A stretch of 64,000 nucleotides of DNA from Citrobacter koseri ATCC BAA-895 (GCF_000018045.1 NC_009792.1:3348001-3412000), one strand, 5' to 3'. Shown: positions 34,698 to 43,460, numbered from the stretch's first letter. The notes: generated by a model from the sequence alone, not told the origin. Numbers and translations are program-made.

Positions 34698-35093
34698 TTA
34701 CTCTTCAGAATCCCCAGCATCTGCATCATCTGCGGTTTCGTTTGCGAAATCATCGCGACGCTCACGGCGCTCGTCTTTCGCTTTAACCATCGGAGATGCT
34801 TCGGTAACAGCGTGCTTAGTACGCATTACCATGCTACGGATAACGGCATCGTTGAAGCGGAAGTTAGTTTCCAGCTCATCGATCACTTCCTGCGGCGCTT
34901 CAACGTTCAGCAGAACGTAGTGAGCTTTGTGCAGTTTGTTGATCGGGTAAGCCAGCTGACGGCGGCCCCAGTCTTCCAGACGGTGGATCTTGCCTTCTGC
35001 ACCAGTGATTGCACCAGTGTAGCGCTCGATCATGCCCGGAACCTGTTCGCTCTGGTCAGGATGGACCATAAAAACGATTTCGTAATGACGCAT
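34698..35093 (-). CDS. rpsF: 30S ribosomal protein S6
   Basis: Small-subunit platform protein of 131 residues with a ferredoxin-like fold (MRHYEIVFMVHPDQ start). The acidic C-terminal tail DADAGDSEE ends in glutamates, the site where RimK adds further glutamates in E. coli. First gene of rpsF-priB-rpsR-rplI. The leader contains the S6:S18 regulatory stem. Confidence 0.98.
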   Translation of the reverse strand: MRHYEIVFMVHPDQSEQVPGMIERYTGAITGAEGKIHRLEDWGRRQLAYPINKLHKAHYVLLNVEAPQEVIDELETNFRFNDAVIRSMVMRTKHAVTEASPMVKAKDERRERRDDFANETADDADAGDSEE

Positions 35094-35118
35094 CGAATTG
35101 CTCCTTACGGATTATTCA

Positions 35119-35153
35119 GCCTCCTGTCTGGGTCAGCCGAATCCCGGGGAGGC
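35119..35153 (-). promoter_or_regulatory. S6:S18-binding leader element of the rpsF operon
   Basis: In the mRNA a stem GCCTCC (35148-35153) / GGAGGC (35119-35124) encloses an internal loop with CCG bases, 26 nt before the rpsF start codon. Enterobacterial and other rpsF leaders carry such a structure with an essential CCG bulge that mimics the 16S site of the S6:S18 complex and allows autogenous repression. Confidence 0.7.
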
Positions 35154-35263
35154 AAGGAACGTGTTAAAGGTCGGCTGAAAAATGACGCGTCATAATACTT
35201 GCGCCCATGAGGAAACACAAGTTGATTGCGCAAAAATTCACACGAAGCGCAAAGACAGGTTAA

Positions 35264-35290
35264 CCATGTGATTTAAAATTAATCACATGG
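35264..35290. promoter_or_regulatory. 27-bp palindrome between rpsF and yjfY, unassigned operator
   Basis: Perfect arms CCATGTGATT (35264-35273) and AATCACATGG (35281-35290) with spacer TAAAATT. The TGTGA/TCACA halves are 11 bases apart, too far for a standard CRP site. The regulator is unknown to me. Confidence 0.6.
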
Positions 35291-35426
35291 CATCGCGCCA
35301 ATTTTTTGAACAACTGCATCAGAAATGGTCGCTATCGACTTCGCTGGTAGCGATTAAAATTAAATCAGAAGCAATTCACTTACAGGAGATATTGCTAACC
35401 AGACACAGCAGTCGAGGAGGTACAGT

Positions 35427-35702
35427 ATGCGAGCGCGTGTTATGACCCTTCTGGCTGCGCTTTTGCTCAGTGCAAACGCGATGGCAGCCATCAAAATCGA
35501 TAATCACCAGGCACGAAATATGGATGATGTGCAGAGCTTAGGCGTGATTTATATAAACCATAACTTCGCCACTGAAAGTGAAGCAGATCAGGCATTGAAT
35601 GAAGAGACAGATGCGCGAGGCGCAACGTACTACCACGCCATCCTGACCCGGGAACCGGGAAGTAACGGCAACATGCGCGCCAGCGCGGATATTTATCGCT
35701 AG
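35427..35702 (+). CDS. yjfY: YjfY, exported DUF1471 (BhsA/McbA-family) protein
   Basis: Small periplasmic protein of 91 residues. A signal peptide (about 1-21, ending NAMA) is followed by a compact DUF1471 (YhcN) domain with the family pattern SLGVIYINHNFATESEADQALNEE and a final tyrosine-rich strand (ISR-type ending ADIYR). Relatives (BhsA, McbA, YhcN) affect biofilm and stress responses; the role of YjfY itself is unknown. GAGGAGG lies just upstream of ATG 35427. It has its own terminator. It is one of three DUF1471 proteins in this window. Confidence 0.92.
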   Translation: MRARVMTLLAALLLSANAMAAIKIDNHQARNMDDVQSLGVIYINHNFATESEADQALNEETDARGATYYHAILTREPGSNGNMRASADIYR

Positions 35703-35743
35703 CACCAGGAAAAACCAACGAGAACATTGCCATAGTTTGACTT

Positions 35744-35767
35744 GCCCCCTTCACCGGGGGCTTTTTT
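35744..35767 (+). terminator. Terminator of yjfY
   Basis: Stem GCCCCC / GGGGGC with loop TTCACC and a T-run (35762-35767). Confidence 0.9.
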
Positions 35768-35836
35768 ATGGCAAAAGCGGCCCCGGAATCAGGCCGGTAA
35801 CATCCCGAAGGAAGTAATGATTCCAGGGCACGTGTC

Positions 35837-36523
35837 TTACTTTTGTCCGTAATAGGCGTCAGGCCCATGCTTACGCATAAAATGTTTATTCATTAAATAA
35901 TCGTCGATCGGGCTGAGCGCCGGATTGATACCGCGAGCAATCCATGCCATCCGCGCGACCTCTTCCATCACCACCGCATTATGCACGGCGTCATGCGCAT
36001 CTTTGCCCCAAGCGAACGGCCCGTGCTGATACACCACGACGCCAGGCGTATGCAGCGGCTGACCGTCACCCAGCGTTTCGATAATCACATGGCCGGTGTT
36101 CAGCTCATATTCACCCTGCACTTCTTCTTCGGTTAACGCCCTGGTACAGGGGATATCGCCAAAGAAGTAGTCCGCATGGGTCGTGCCCAGCGCCGGGATC
36201 GCCAGCCCCGCCTGCGCCCACGCCGTGGCATGCGTAGAGTGCGTGTGCACGATACCACCCAGCGAAGGGTAACGACGGTACAGCGCCAGATGCGTGGCGG
36301 TATCGGAAGAAGGCCGCCACTGCCCTTCCACCACATTGCCCTGGAGATCCACCACCACCATATCGTCCGCTTTCATGGTTTCATAAGCCACCCCGCTAGG
36401 CTTAATGACCACCAGCCCGCGCTCCCTGTCGATCGCGCTGACGTTGCCCCAGGTGAAAGTCACCAGGCCATAACGCGGCAAATCCATATTGGCTTCAAAA
36501 ACGTGCTGCCTGAGTTTTTGCAT
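35837..36523 (-). CDS. ulaF: L-ribulose-5-phosphate 4-epimerase UlaF
   Basis: Last step of anaerobic L-ascorbate use: converts L-ribulose 5-phosphate to D-xylulose 5-phosphate, which enters the pentose phosphate pathway. It has 228 residues, class II aldolase/epimerase family. Zn-binding histidines are visible in HTHSTHATAWAQ (about 95-106) and in the C-terminal QHGPFAWG region. ATG at 36523 overlaps the ulaE stop by one base (TAATG), implying coupled translation. Confidence 0.97.
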   Translation of the reverse strand: MQKLRQHVFEANMDLPRYGLVTFTWGNVSAIDRERGLVVIKPSGVAYETMKADDMVVVDLQGNVVEGQWRPSSDTATHLALYRRYPSLGGIVHTHSTHATAWAQAGLAIPALGTTHADYFFGDIPCTRALTEEEVQGEYELNTGHVIIETLGDGQPLHTPGVVVYQHGPFAWGKDAHDAVHNAVVMEEVARMAWIARGINPALSPIDDYLMNKHFMRKHGPDAYYGQK

Positions 36524-37377
36524 TATGCTGTCTCCACCAGACCGGCGCTGGCCATACGCGCTTTCACCCAATCACGCGCTTTCGCCACCTCACGCGCCGG
36601 ATCGTCCGACGTTTCACTCCACATCTCAATCAGGTATGGCCCGCAATACCCACTCTGCTTGAGCGTGGCGAAACAGCGTTCAAAATCGACGACACCTTCA
36701 CCGAACGGCACGTTCTTGAACACGCCTGGCTTCGTATCTTTGACATGAACCGCGACGATATGCCCCATTCCAGCCTGCAACTCCATCTGCACATCGTTAT
36801 CCCAGGCTGACAGGTTGCCGATATCAGGATAAAGCTGGAACCACGGGTTATTAAGATAGTGCGCATACCCCAGCGCTTTGCTGATGGAGTTCATCAGAGG
36901 GTAATCCATGATCTCCATCGCCAGCGTGACCTGAGCACGGCTTGCCATCTCGACGCTCTCTTTCAGCCCATCACGAAAACGACGGCGCGTTTCATTGTTG
37001 GCCTCCTGATAGTACACGTCGTAACCCGCAAGCTGGATGACGCGAATACCGATATCCTGCGCAAACTGAATGGCTTTACGCATGATCTCCAGCCCTTGCG
37101 CACGTACAGCATCATCTTCGCTGCCCAACGGAAAGCGACGATGCGCGCTCAGGCACATGGACGGCACCCGCACGCCGGTCTCAGCGATAGCGCTCACCAG
37201 CGCCAGGCGCTGCTCACGGTTCCAGTCGAGGCGCGCCAGGCGGGCATCGGTTTCATCGACAGACATTTCAACGAAATCGAAGCCCAGTTCTTTCGCCAGC
37301 CGCAGGCGATCCAACCAGCACTCCCCGGCGGGGAGCGCTTTTTCGTAGATGCCAAGCGGAGTCTGTTTAGACAGCAT
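36523..37377 (-). CDS. ulaE: L-xylulose-5-phosphate 3-epimerase UlaE
   Basis: Converts L-xylulose 5-phosphate to L-ribulose 5-phosphate in the ascorbate pathway. TIM-barrel enzyme of 284 residues (AP_endonuc_2 family) with metal-ligand regions FVEMSVDE, MEIMDY, PDIGNLSAW and HVKDTKPG. It begins 9 bp after ulaD and ends in the TAATG overlap with ulaF. Confidence 0.97.
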   Translation of the reverse strand: MLSKQTPLGIYEKALPAGECWLDRLRLAKELGFDFVEMSVDETDARLARLDWNREQRLALVSAIAETGVRVPSMCLSAHRRFPLGSEDDAVRAQGLEIMRKAIQFAQDIGIRVIQLAGYDVYYQEANNETRRRFRDGLKESVEMASRAQVTLAMEIMDYPLMNSISKALGYAHYLNNPWFQLYPDIGNLSAWDNDVQMELQAGMGHIVAVHVKDTKPGVFKNVPFGEGVVDFERCFATLKQSGYCGPYLIEMWSETSDDPAREVAKARDWVKARMASAGLVETA

Positions 37378-37386
37378 ATCCGCTCC

Positions 37387-38037
37387 TTATCCCCACAACT
37401 GGGCGATAGAACGTTTAAACTGACGCGCGGCTTCAACCGGAGAGGCGGCGTCGCGAATGCTGCGACCAGCAATAAAGACATGGATTGGAATGCCCTTAAA
37501 CAGCGGCAGGTCTTCCAGCGCCAGGCCGCCGGTCACGGTCACTTTAAAGCCCATATCAGAGAGACGTTTGATCGCGCTGATATCCGCTTCGCCCCAGGCC
37601 ACGCCAGCGGCCTGTGCATCACGGCTACGGTGATAAACCACCTGCTGGATCCCCGCATCGCGCCACTCCTGCGCCTGCTCCCAGGTCCAGTAGCCGGTCA
37701 GTTCAATCTGCACATCGCCGTTAAACTCTTGCGCCACTTCCAGCGCGCCTTTGGCGGTGTTGATATCCGCGCAGCAGATAACCGTCACCCAATCCGCGTT
37801 GGCTTCAAAGCACATACGAGAAAGAATTTTCCCCGCGTCCGCAATTTTGGCGTCAGCCAGCACGATCTTATGCGGATAGAGCGCTTTCAGATCGCGTACC
37901 GCACGTACGCCTTCACCCACGCACAGGATGGTGCCAACTTCGATAATATCGACTTCTTCCGCGATCAGGCGGGTCGTTTCGTAAGCGTGGGACAGCGTCT
38001 GGTTATCCAGCGCAACTTGCAACATAGGTAATGACAT
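37387..38037 (-). CDS. ulaD: 3-keto-L-gulonate-6-phosphate decarboxylase UlaD
   Basis: Mg-dependent decarboxylase of the orotidine-monophosphate-decarboxylase suprafamily; makes L-xylulose 5-phosphate and CO2. It has 216 residues with suprafamily motifs VDIIEVGT, VLADAKIADAG (Asp-x-Lys-x-x-Asp catalytic set) and VTGGL with AGRSI for phosphate binding. It sits between ulaC and ulaE with short gaps (13 and 9 bp). Confidence 0.97.
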   Translation of the reverse strand: MSLPMLQVALDNQTLSHAYETTRLIAEEVDIIEVGTILCVGEGVRAVRDLKALYPHKIVLADAKIADAGKILSRMCFEANADWVTVICCADINTAKGALEVAQEFNGDVQIELTGYWTWEQAQEWRDAGIQQVVYHRSRDAQAAGVAWGEADISAIKRLSDMGFKVTVTGGLALEDLPLFKGIPIHVFIAGRSIRDAASPVEAARQFKRSIAQLWG

Positions 38038-38050
38038 TTCTATTCCTTAC

Positions 38051-38518
38051 TTAAACTGCCGCCGCAGTGGCGTTATCAATTAAATCCAGCACATCCTGCT
38101 CGGTACGGCAGGCGCGTAAACGGTCAAAGTTGGCTTCATCTTCAAACAGGTTGACGATTTGCATGATGCCGTCTTCCTGATGCGCGCGGGCATCCACTGC
38201 CGCCAGCGTGATGAGGATATCGACCGGGTCATTATCTTCGTGGTTGAAGACCATCGGCGTTTTCAGCGTCACCAACGCGAAGCCGGTTTTTTTGACGCCC
38301 TCTTCCGGGCGGCCATGCGGCATCGCCAGGCCTGGCGCAATCACAAAATACGGACCAAAACGCTCTACGCCATCAAGAATGGCCTGGTAGTAACGCGGCT
38401 CCACAACATCTGCTTCCACCAGCAGGTCTACGCCGATTTTCACCGCCTCCTGCCAGGTGCTCGCTTCTGCATTCAGGCGAATGGACTTATTCTCCGCCAG
38501 CGAATCACGTAATTTCAT
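38051..38518 (-). CDS. ulaC: Ascorbate PTS IIA component UlaC
   Basis: Cytoplasmic phosphotransferase protein of 155 residues (mannitol/fructose-type EIIA). The phosphorylated histidine is His68 in GLAMPHGRPEEGV. It passes phosphate from HPr to UlaB. Gaps of 9 bp to ulaB and 13 bp to ulaD mark it as part of one transcript. Confidence 0.97.
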   Translation of the reverse strand: MKLRDSLAENKSIRLNAEASTWQEAVKIGVDLLVEADVVEPRYYQAILDGVERFGPYFVIAPGLAMPHGRPEEGVKKTGFALVTLKTPMVFNHEDNDPVDILITLAAVDARAHQEDGIMQIVNLFEDEANFDRLRACRTEQDVLDLIDNATAAAV

Positions 38519-38527
38519 GCTGCGTCC

Positions 38528-38833
38528 TTATTTCAGGTCGTTCGGAAAGTGCTCTTTGATCACTTCCATCAGTTTCGGACCAAAATCAGCGGCGGAAAGC
38601 ATATTGCGCACGCCCACCACATATTTATTACCGGAGACGGTGATTTCGCTGGCGACGTGCGTCGAGGCAATAATGATGTCCGCGCCGTTCAGCTCACTTT
38701 TGTACTCACCCACCGCGCAGCTATTTACCGTGTGCGCAACGCCCTGCTGCGTCAGAAACTGGTCAACTTTCATTTTCATGATCATTGAACTGCCTTGCCC
38801 ACAACCACAAACAGCCAGAATACGTACGGTCAT
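38528..38833 (-). CDS. ulaB: Ascorbate PTS IIB component UlaB
   Basis: Cytoplasmic EIIB of 101 residues (lactose/cellobiose-like superfamily). The phospho-accepting cysteine is Cys9 in the P-loop CGCGQGSS (9-16). It transfers phosphate to ascorbate as the sugar passes through UlaA. Second gene of the operon, 15 bp after ulaA. Confidence 0.97.
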   Translation of the reverse strand: MTVRILAVCGCGQGSSMIMKMKVDQFLTQQGVAHTVNSCAVGEYKSELNGADIIIASTHVASEITVSGNKYVVGVRNMLSAADFGPKLMEVIKEHFPNDLK

Positions 38834-38848
38834 AATCGGAACTCCTTA

Positions 38849-40246
38849 TTAAGCAGAGTGTTCTGCCAGTTGTTTTTCTGCATCTTCTTCAGCGCGCAAT
38901 GTGCGCCCTGCGAAGAACATATAAGCCAGTGAAATCAGTATCATGACGCTCATAAACATCAGCCCGATGCTGACGAAGCCTTGCATCATCGGAGGCGCCA
39001 GAATCGACCAGTCCGCCATTCCCATCCAGGCGCTCATACCGGTCAGTTTCACCGCCCAGACGCAGCCAAAGATTTCGATCATGCCCATAACCAGGCAAAT
39101 CTTGAGCGCCGCGCGCCAGCCGCCAAAGTGGTTAGCGAACACGCCAATCGTGGCGTTAGAGAAGAACATTGGGATAAAGCCAGGGATGATCAGAATGGAG
39201 GAGCCGCAACCCACCAGAATACCAACGGCGATCAGCTGACCAATCGTGCCCCACATAAAGCCCCAGACCACCGCGTTCGGCGCGAAGCTATAAATCGCCG
39301 CACAGTCAATCGCCAGCACAGCACCGGGGATCAGACGCTGAGAGATACCGTTAAATGCTTCGGACAGTTCGGCGACAAACATGCGCACGCCCTGCGTGAT
39401 GATGAAAATAGCGACAGCGAACTGGAAGCCGGTTTGCAGGATATAGATAGACCAGTGCGTTTTACCCGCCATCGCCTGAACCACATCCAGGCCAAAAGAG
39501 AGCAGGATCGCGCCGAAGAAGATGGTCATGACAATTGCCGTGGAGACGATATTGTCGTGGAAGATATTCAGCCAGCCGGGCAGTTTGAGATCTTCAACGC
39601 TCTCTTCTTTTTTACCGAGATATGGCGCGACTTTATACGCCAGCCATGCGGCAAACTGTTGCTGGTGACCAATGGAGAAACCACAGCCATCTGTGACTTC
39701 CTGCGTCGGCTTATACATCATATTGGAGGTGATCCCCCAATACAGAGACACCAGAACCGCCGTGCAGATAATGGTGGTCCACATCGGATAACCGAAGATG
39801 TAGAAGAACACCGCGATCAGCCCCGCCTGCTGGAACATGATATGCCCGGTAAGCATGATGGTGCGAATCCCGGTAATCCGGCGCAGCAGCACGTAGCCGA
39901 TATTCAATGCCAGCGCTAACAGCACGGCATACCCGACCCAACTGTAGGCATCGCCCATGCGCTCGATCGTCGCCATCATGGAGGCGTAAGTATCAGAAAT
40001 CGCGCCGTTGATGCCATACACCTCAGACATCTTCGCCACGACGGGCTTAAAGGTACTGGTCAGGATGCCGGACCCTGCCTGTAATAACATGAAACCAATA
40101 ATGGTTTTTATCGTACCTTTGATAATAACGCTGACACTTTTGCGTAGGAGGATATAGCCCAGACAGGTGACAATACCCAGTAGCAGCGGAGCATTGGTCA
40201 TAACCTGGTTAAAGAAAACGGTAAAGATGTTGTAGAGGATCTCCAT
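38849..40246 (-). CDS. ulaA: Ascorbate PTS IIC permease UlaA
   Basis: Inner-membrane permease of 465 residues with about eleven hydrophobic helices (EIIC-Ula family). It takes up L-ascorbate and releases it inside as the 6-phosphate. First gene of ulaABCDEF, transcribed divergently from ulaG across a 363-bp control region. Short polar C-terminus (EEDAEKQLAEHSA). Confidence 0.97.
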   Translation of the reverse strand: MEILYNIFTVFFNQVMTNAPLLLGIVTCLGYILLRKSVSVIIKGTIKTIIGFMLLQAGSGILTSTFKPVVAKMSEVYGINGAISDTYASMMATIERMGDAYSWVGYAVLLALALNIGYVLLRRITGIRTIMLTGHIMFQQAGLIAVFFYIFGYPMWTTIICTAVLVSLYWGITSNMMYKPTQEVTDGCGFSIGHQQQFAAWLAYKVAPYLGKKEESVEDLKLPGWLNIFHDNIVSTAIVMTIFFGAILLSFGLDVVQAMAGKTHWSIYILQTGFQFAVAIFIITQGVRMFVAELSEAFNGISQRLIPGAVLAIDCAAIYSFAPNAVVWGFMWGTIGQLIAVGILVGCGSSILIIPGFIPMFFSNATIGVFANHFGGWRAALKICLVMGMIEIFGCVWAVKLTGMSAWMGMADWSILAPPMMQGFVSIGLMFMSVMILISLAYMFFAGRTLRAEEDAEKQLAEHSA

Positions 40247-40334
40247 AACGATCTCCAGTAGACGAAGTTGCTGAGCTCTGCGTACGCTCAGGTTGTTGTG
40301 TCACCACTCTAATTTTCAAAAGTAATCACAACAA

Positions 40335-40348
40335 GATTGAATTTGATT
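40335..40348. promoter_or_regulatory. Candidate UlaR operator, ulaA side
   Basis: Sequence GATTGAATTTGATT. Its complement AATCAAATTCAATC closely resembles the complement of the ulaG-side element, GTTCAAATTGAATC. Repetition on both sides of a divergent promoter region suggests looping repression by UlaR. Confidence 0.45.
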
Positions 40349-40576
40349 AATTGTGACGCACCACGCAAATAATTCCCACACTTCAGAAAAGGATTAACCC
40401 GACGTTAACCAGCTATCAATAAAACTCATCTTAATCAAATAGATATATTTAATTTCAATAGTTATACGCCCTTCATTACGTTCTCCTTCACTTCCAGACC
40501 ACCCTTCACAAGCAAAAATATGCCGTTGCCATCTTGAAAAAATAATGTCAGGATTAATCAAAACAAATCATACACT

Positions 40577-40590
40577 GATTCAATTTGAAC
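40577..40590. promoter_or_regulatory. Candidate UlaR operator, ulaG side
   Basis: Sequence GATTCAATTTGAAC, related to the element at 40335-40348 and 20 bp before the ulaG start codon, where a bound repressor would block transcription. Confidence 0.45.
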
Positions 40591-40609
40591 AAACATGAAG
40601 GTAAATGCG

Positions 40610-41674
40610 ATGAGTAAAGTGAAAAGTATCACGCGTGAATCATGGATCCTGAGCACCTTTCCTGAGTGGGGAAGCTGGCTGAATGAAGAGATCGAACAGG
40701 AACAGGTCGCGCCCGGCACATTTGCTATGTGGTGGCTCGGTTGCACCGGCATCTGGCTGAAATCAGAAGGCGGCACCAACGTATGCGTTGATTTCTGGTG
40801 CGGCACCGGCAAGCAAAGCCACGGCAATCCGTTGATGAAAACGGGCCATCAGATGCAGCGCATGGCAGGGGTGAAGAAATTGCAGCCGAACCTGCGCACC
40901 ACGCCGTTTGTTCTCGATCCTTTCGCGATTCGCCAGATCGATGCCGTGCTGGCCACTCACGATCATAACGATCATATCGACGTCAACGTCGCCGCAGCGG
41001 TGATGCAAAACTGCGCTGACGATGTGCCTTTCATCGGGCCGCAAACCTGCGTTGACCTGTGGATTGGCTGGGGCGTGCCGAAAGAGCGCTGCATCGTGGT
41101 CAAACCGGGCGATGTTGTGAAAGTGAAAGACATCGAAATTCATGCGCTTGATGCGTTTGATCGTACTGCGCTCATCACGCTTCCGGCCGATCAAAAGGCG
41201 GCGGGCGTACTGCCGGACGGCATGGATGCGCGCGCGGTGAACTACCTGTTCAAAACGCCGGGCGGTACGCTGTATCACAGCGGCGACTCCCACTACTCCA
41301 ACTACTATGCGAAGCACGGCAATGAGCATCAGATCGACGTGGCGCTCGGCTCCTATGGCGAGAACCCGCGTGGCATCACCGACAAGATGACCAGCGCCGA
41401 CATGCTGCGTATGGCGGAAGCGCTGAACACGAAAGTCGTGATTCCGTTCCACCATGATATCTGGTCGAACTTCCAGGCCGATCCGCAGGAAATCCGCGTT
41501 CTGTGGGAAATGAAAAAAGATCGCCTGAAGTATGGCTTCAAGCCGTTTATCTGGCAGGTTGGCGGTAAGTTCACCTGGCCACTGGATAAAGACAACTTTG
41601 AATATCACTACCCGCGTGGTTTTGATGACTGCTTCACGATGGAACCGGATTTACCGTTCAAATCCTTCCTGTAA
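40610..41674 (+). CDS. ulaG: L-ascorbate-6-phosphate lactonase UlaG
   Basis: Cytoplasmic metal-dependent hydrolase that opens ascorbate 6-phosphate to 3-keto-L-gulonate 6-phosphate. It has 354 residues with a metallo-beta-lactamase fold; metal ligands lie in THDHNDHID (about 111-119), YHSGDSH and PFHHDIW. ATG at 40610 gives the family N-terminus MSKVKSI and has AAGGT about 8 bases upstream; the frame opens 5 codons earlier. Divergent from ulaA, followed by a terminator and then the regulator ulaR. Confidence 0.97.
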   Translation: MSKVKSITRESWILSTFPEWGSWLNEEIEQEQVAPGTFAMWWLGCTGIWLKSEGGTNVCVDFWCGTGKQSHGNPLMKTGHQMQRMAGVKKLQPNLRTTPFVLDPFAIRQIDAVLATHDHNDHIDVNVAAAVMQNCADDVPFIGPQTCVDLWIGWGVPKERCIVVKPGDVVKVKDIEIHALDAFDRTALITLPADQKAAGVLPDGMDARAVNYLFKTPGGTLYHSGDSHYSNYYAKHGNEHQIDVALGSYGENPRGITDKMTSADMLRMAEALNTKVVIPFHHDIWSNFQADPQEIRVLWEMKKDRLKYGFKPFIWQVGGKFTWPLDKDNFEYHYPRGFDDCFTMEPDLPFKSFL

Positions 41675-41684
41675 TTGTTCTCCG

Positions 41685-41709
41685 ATGCCGGGTTTTCCCG
41701 GCATTTTTC
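41685..41709 (+). terminator. Terminator of ulaG
   Basis: Perfect 8-bp stem ATGCCGGG / CCCGGCAT with a TTTT loop and T-run. Confidence 0.9.
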
Positions 41710-41780
41710 TATATTTACTTTAGTATTTTCAGGCTATTTCAAATATCATCTTTTAAAATCAATTCGTATCGGAATAGCTC

Positions 41781-42536
41781 ATGACTGAAGCACAAAGACA
41801 TCAAATATTGCTGGATATGCTGGCGCAATTGGGCTTTGTTACCGTCGAGAATGTGATCGAACGTCTGGGGATCTCCCCGGCCACGGCGCGTCGGGATATC
41901 AACAAGCTCGATGAGAGCGGAAAGCTCAAAAAAGTGCGTAATGGCGCCGAAGCGATCGCTCAGCAACGTCCGCGCTGGACGCCGATGAATCTGCATCAGG
42001 CACAGAACCACGATGAAAAAGTGCGCATTGCTAAAGCGGCAGCGCAACTGGTGAATCCTGGGGAAAGCGTGGTGATCAACTGTGGATCGACCGCCTTTCT
42101 GCTGGGCAGAGAAATATGCGGTAAGCCGGTGCAGATCATCACCAACTATCTCCCGCTGGCGAACTATCTGATCGATCAGGAACATGAAAGCGTGATCATC
42201 ATGGGAGGTCAGTACAACAAGAGCCAGTCCATCACGCTTAGCCCCCAGGGCAGCGAAAACAGCCTGTATGCCGGGCACTGGATGTTTACCAGCGGCAAAG
42301 GCCTGACCGCGGACGGACTGTATAAAACCGATATGCTCACCGCTATGGCCGAGCAGAAAATGCTCAGCGTGGTCGGAAAGCTGGTGGTGCTGGTGGATAG
42401 CAGCAAGATCGGCGAGCGCGCAGGCATGTTGTTCAGCCGCGCCGATCAAATAGACACGCTGATTACGGGCAAAAATGCTAACCCTGACATTCTGCAACAG
42501 CTTGAAGCGCAAGGCGTTAGCATTCTGCGCGTTTAA
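41781..42536 (+). CDS. ulaR: DeoR-family repressor of the ascorbate regulon
   Basis: Repressor of 251 residues. An N-terminal DeoR helix-turn-helix (about 5-60, VTVENVIERLGISPATARRD) is followed by a DeoR sensor domain (about 78-235) that binds L-ascorbate 6-phosphate in E. coli. It controls ulaG and ulaABCDEF through the intergenic region upstream of ulaG. Its 3' end overlaps convergent yjfP by 4 bases. Confidence 0.96.
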   Translation: MTEAQRHQILLDMLAQLGFVTVENVIERLGISPATARRDINKLDESGKLKKVRNGAEAIAQQRPRWTPMNLHQAQNHDEKVRIAKAAAQLVNPGESVVINCGSTAFLLGREICGKPVQIITNYLPLANYLIDQEHESVIIMGGQYNKSQSITLSPQGSENSLYAGHWMFTSGKGLTADGLYKTDMLTAMAEQKMLSVVGKLVVLVDSSKIGERAGMLFSRADQIDTLITGKNANPDILQQLEAQGVSILRV

Positions 42537-43282
42537 AGATGCTGGCGGAAAAACGACACCGTTGCCGCCAGCGCCTCTGACGTAATACGGTGGCGTACGC
42601 CTGCTTCCCACAGACAGGTCAGGTTCTGATCCCTGTTCGCCTGAATCAGCGCCTGTTGTAAGCGGAACGTTTCCACCGCAGGGACGACGTCATCTTCCTG
42701 TCCATGCCATAGCAGCAGCGGCCGGTCGGCCAGTTTTGGCAACTGATGCGCCACCTCCCACTCAGCCAGGGGAGCAATAATGTCGTCAAATTCTCGCTGT
42801 TGCTCAGGCGTCTCAGGAATTAATGGCGGAAAAAGCGTATGCGCCAGTCGGGTGAAATAACCCGACCCCATCAGGCTGGCGACGCATTTTACCTCCGGGT
42901 GGCGGGCCATGATCCCCAGCGCCGTCATACCGCCCATTGATGCGCCCCCCACGGCCAGACGTTCTTCCAGCACCCAGTTTTCCTGTTGAACTGCCGCACG
43001 TAACGCAGCGAATTCCTGCATGTTTTGCCGCAGAATCTGCCAGAATTGGGTCATTCGCCCCTGCGCATCACCGCTAAACCGCGCGCCATGCTCGGGCGCA
43101 TCCGGCATGATAACCCGGAACCCGGCCTGCGCCAGGGCAACAGCAAAGTAGCTATAGACCAGGCTGGAAGAGGTAAAACCGTGGTAAAAAATAATACATG
43201 GAAGGGGCGTGTCACATTTACCGTCAGGAAACGCGTGGAGTATGGAATGTCCTGCCAGGTACCGTGTTTCTATTTTTATCAT
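42533..43282 (-). CDS. yjfP: YjfP, alpha/beta-hydrolase esterase
   Basis: Cytoplasmic serine hydrolase of 249 residues. The nucleophile is Ser115 in GGASMGG (112-118); the acid is in GQEDDVVPA and the histidine in GVRHRIT near the C-terminus. The oxyanion region is YHGFTSS (33-39). E. coli YjfP is a carboxylesterase of broad specificity and unknown physiological role. ATG at 43282 follows GGGGGA; the longer frame from 43327 has no support. Confidence 0.93.
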   Translation of the reverse strand: MIKIETRYLAGHSILHAFPDGKCDTPLPCIIFYHGFTSSSLVYSYFAVALAQAGFRVIMPDAPEHGARFSGDAQGRMTQFWQILRQNMQEFAALRAAVQQENWVLEERLAVGGASMGGMTALGIMARHPEVKCVASLMGSGYFTRLAHTLFPPLIPETPEQQREFDDIIAPLAEWEVAHQLPKLADRPLLLWHGQEDDVVPAVETFRLQQALIQANRDQNLTCLWEAGVRHRITSEALAATVSFFRQHL

Positions 43283-43460
43283 ATATCCCCCTTTCTCTGA
43301 TATGCCACGGAGAAATACATAACTCAAGTTAATGAGTACGGCAATGATTCATAATGTTGAGAAGTGGATTACGCTTTCACCCTATTTTCATTCGAAAATC
43401 GCGTGAGAGATAACAATTTGGGAACATTCCCCCTAAAGGAAATTAATAAGGCACTACACT

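Larger units (their letters stand above)
35094..35426. other. Divergent rpsF/yjfY intergenic region
   Basis: 333 bp containing the S6:S18 leader stem near rpsF, a 27-bp perfect palindrome in the centre, a 6-bp stem-loop (35325-35349) and the yjfY ribosome site. No additional ORF is convincing. Confidence 0.6.
40247..40609. promoter_or_regulatory. ulaA/ulaG divergent control region
   Basis: 363 bp, very AT-rich. It carries related elements at 40335-40348 and 40577-40590, plausibly UlaR operators. A possible weak CRP site (TGTGA-N6-ACGCA, at about 40352-40367) is present. In E. coli UlaR, CRP and IHF act on this region from both sides. Confidence 0.65.

Noticed and set aside
35264..35290. CRP-binding site
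   Set aside because: TGTGA and TCACA are 11 bases apart; CRP needs 6.
36859..38031. Long open frame on the plus strand across ulaE and ulaD (390 codons)
   Set aside because: Antisense to two clear ula genes with tight operon spacing; its translation is rich in His/Arg/Gln as expected for a shadow frame.
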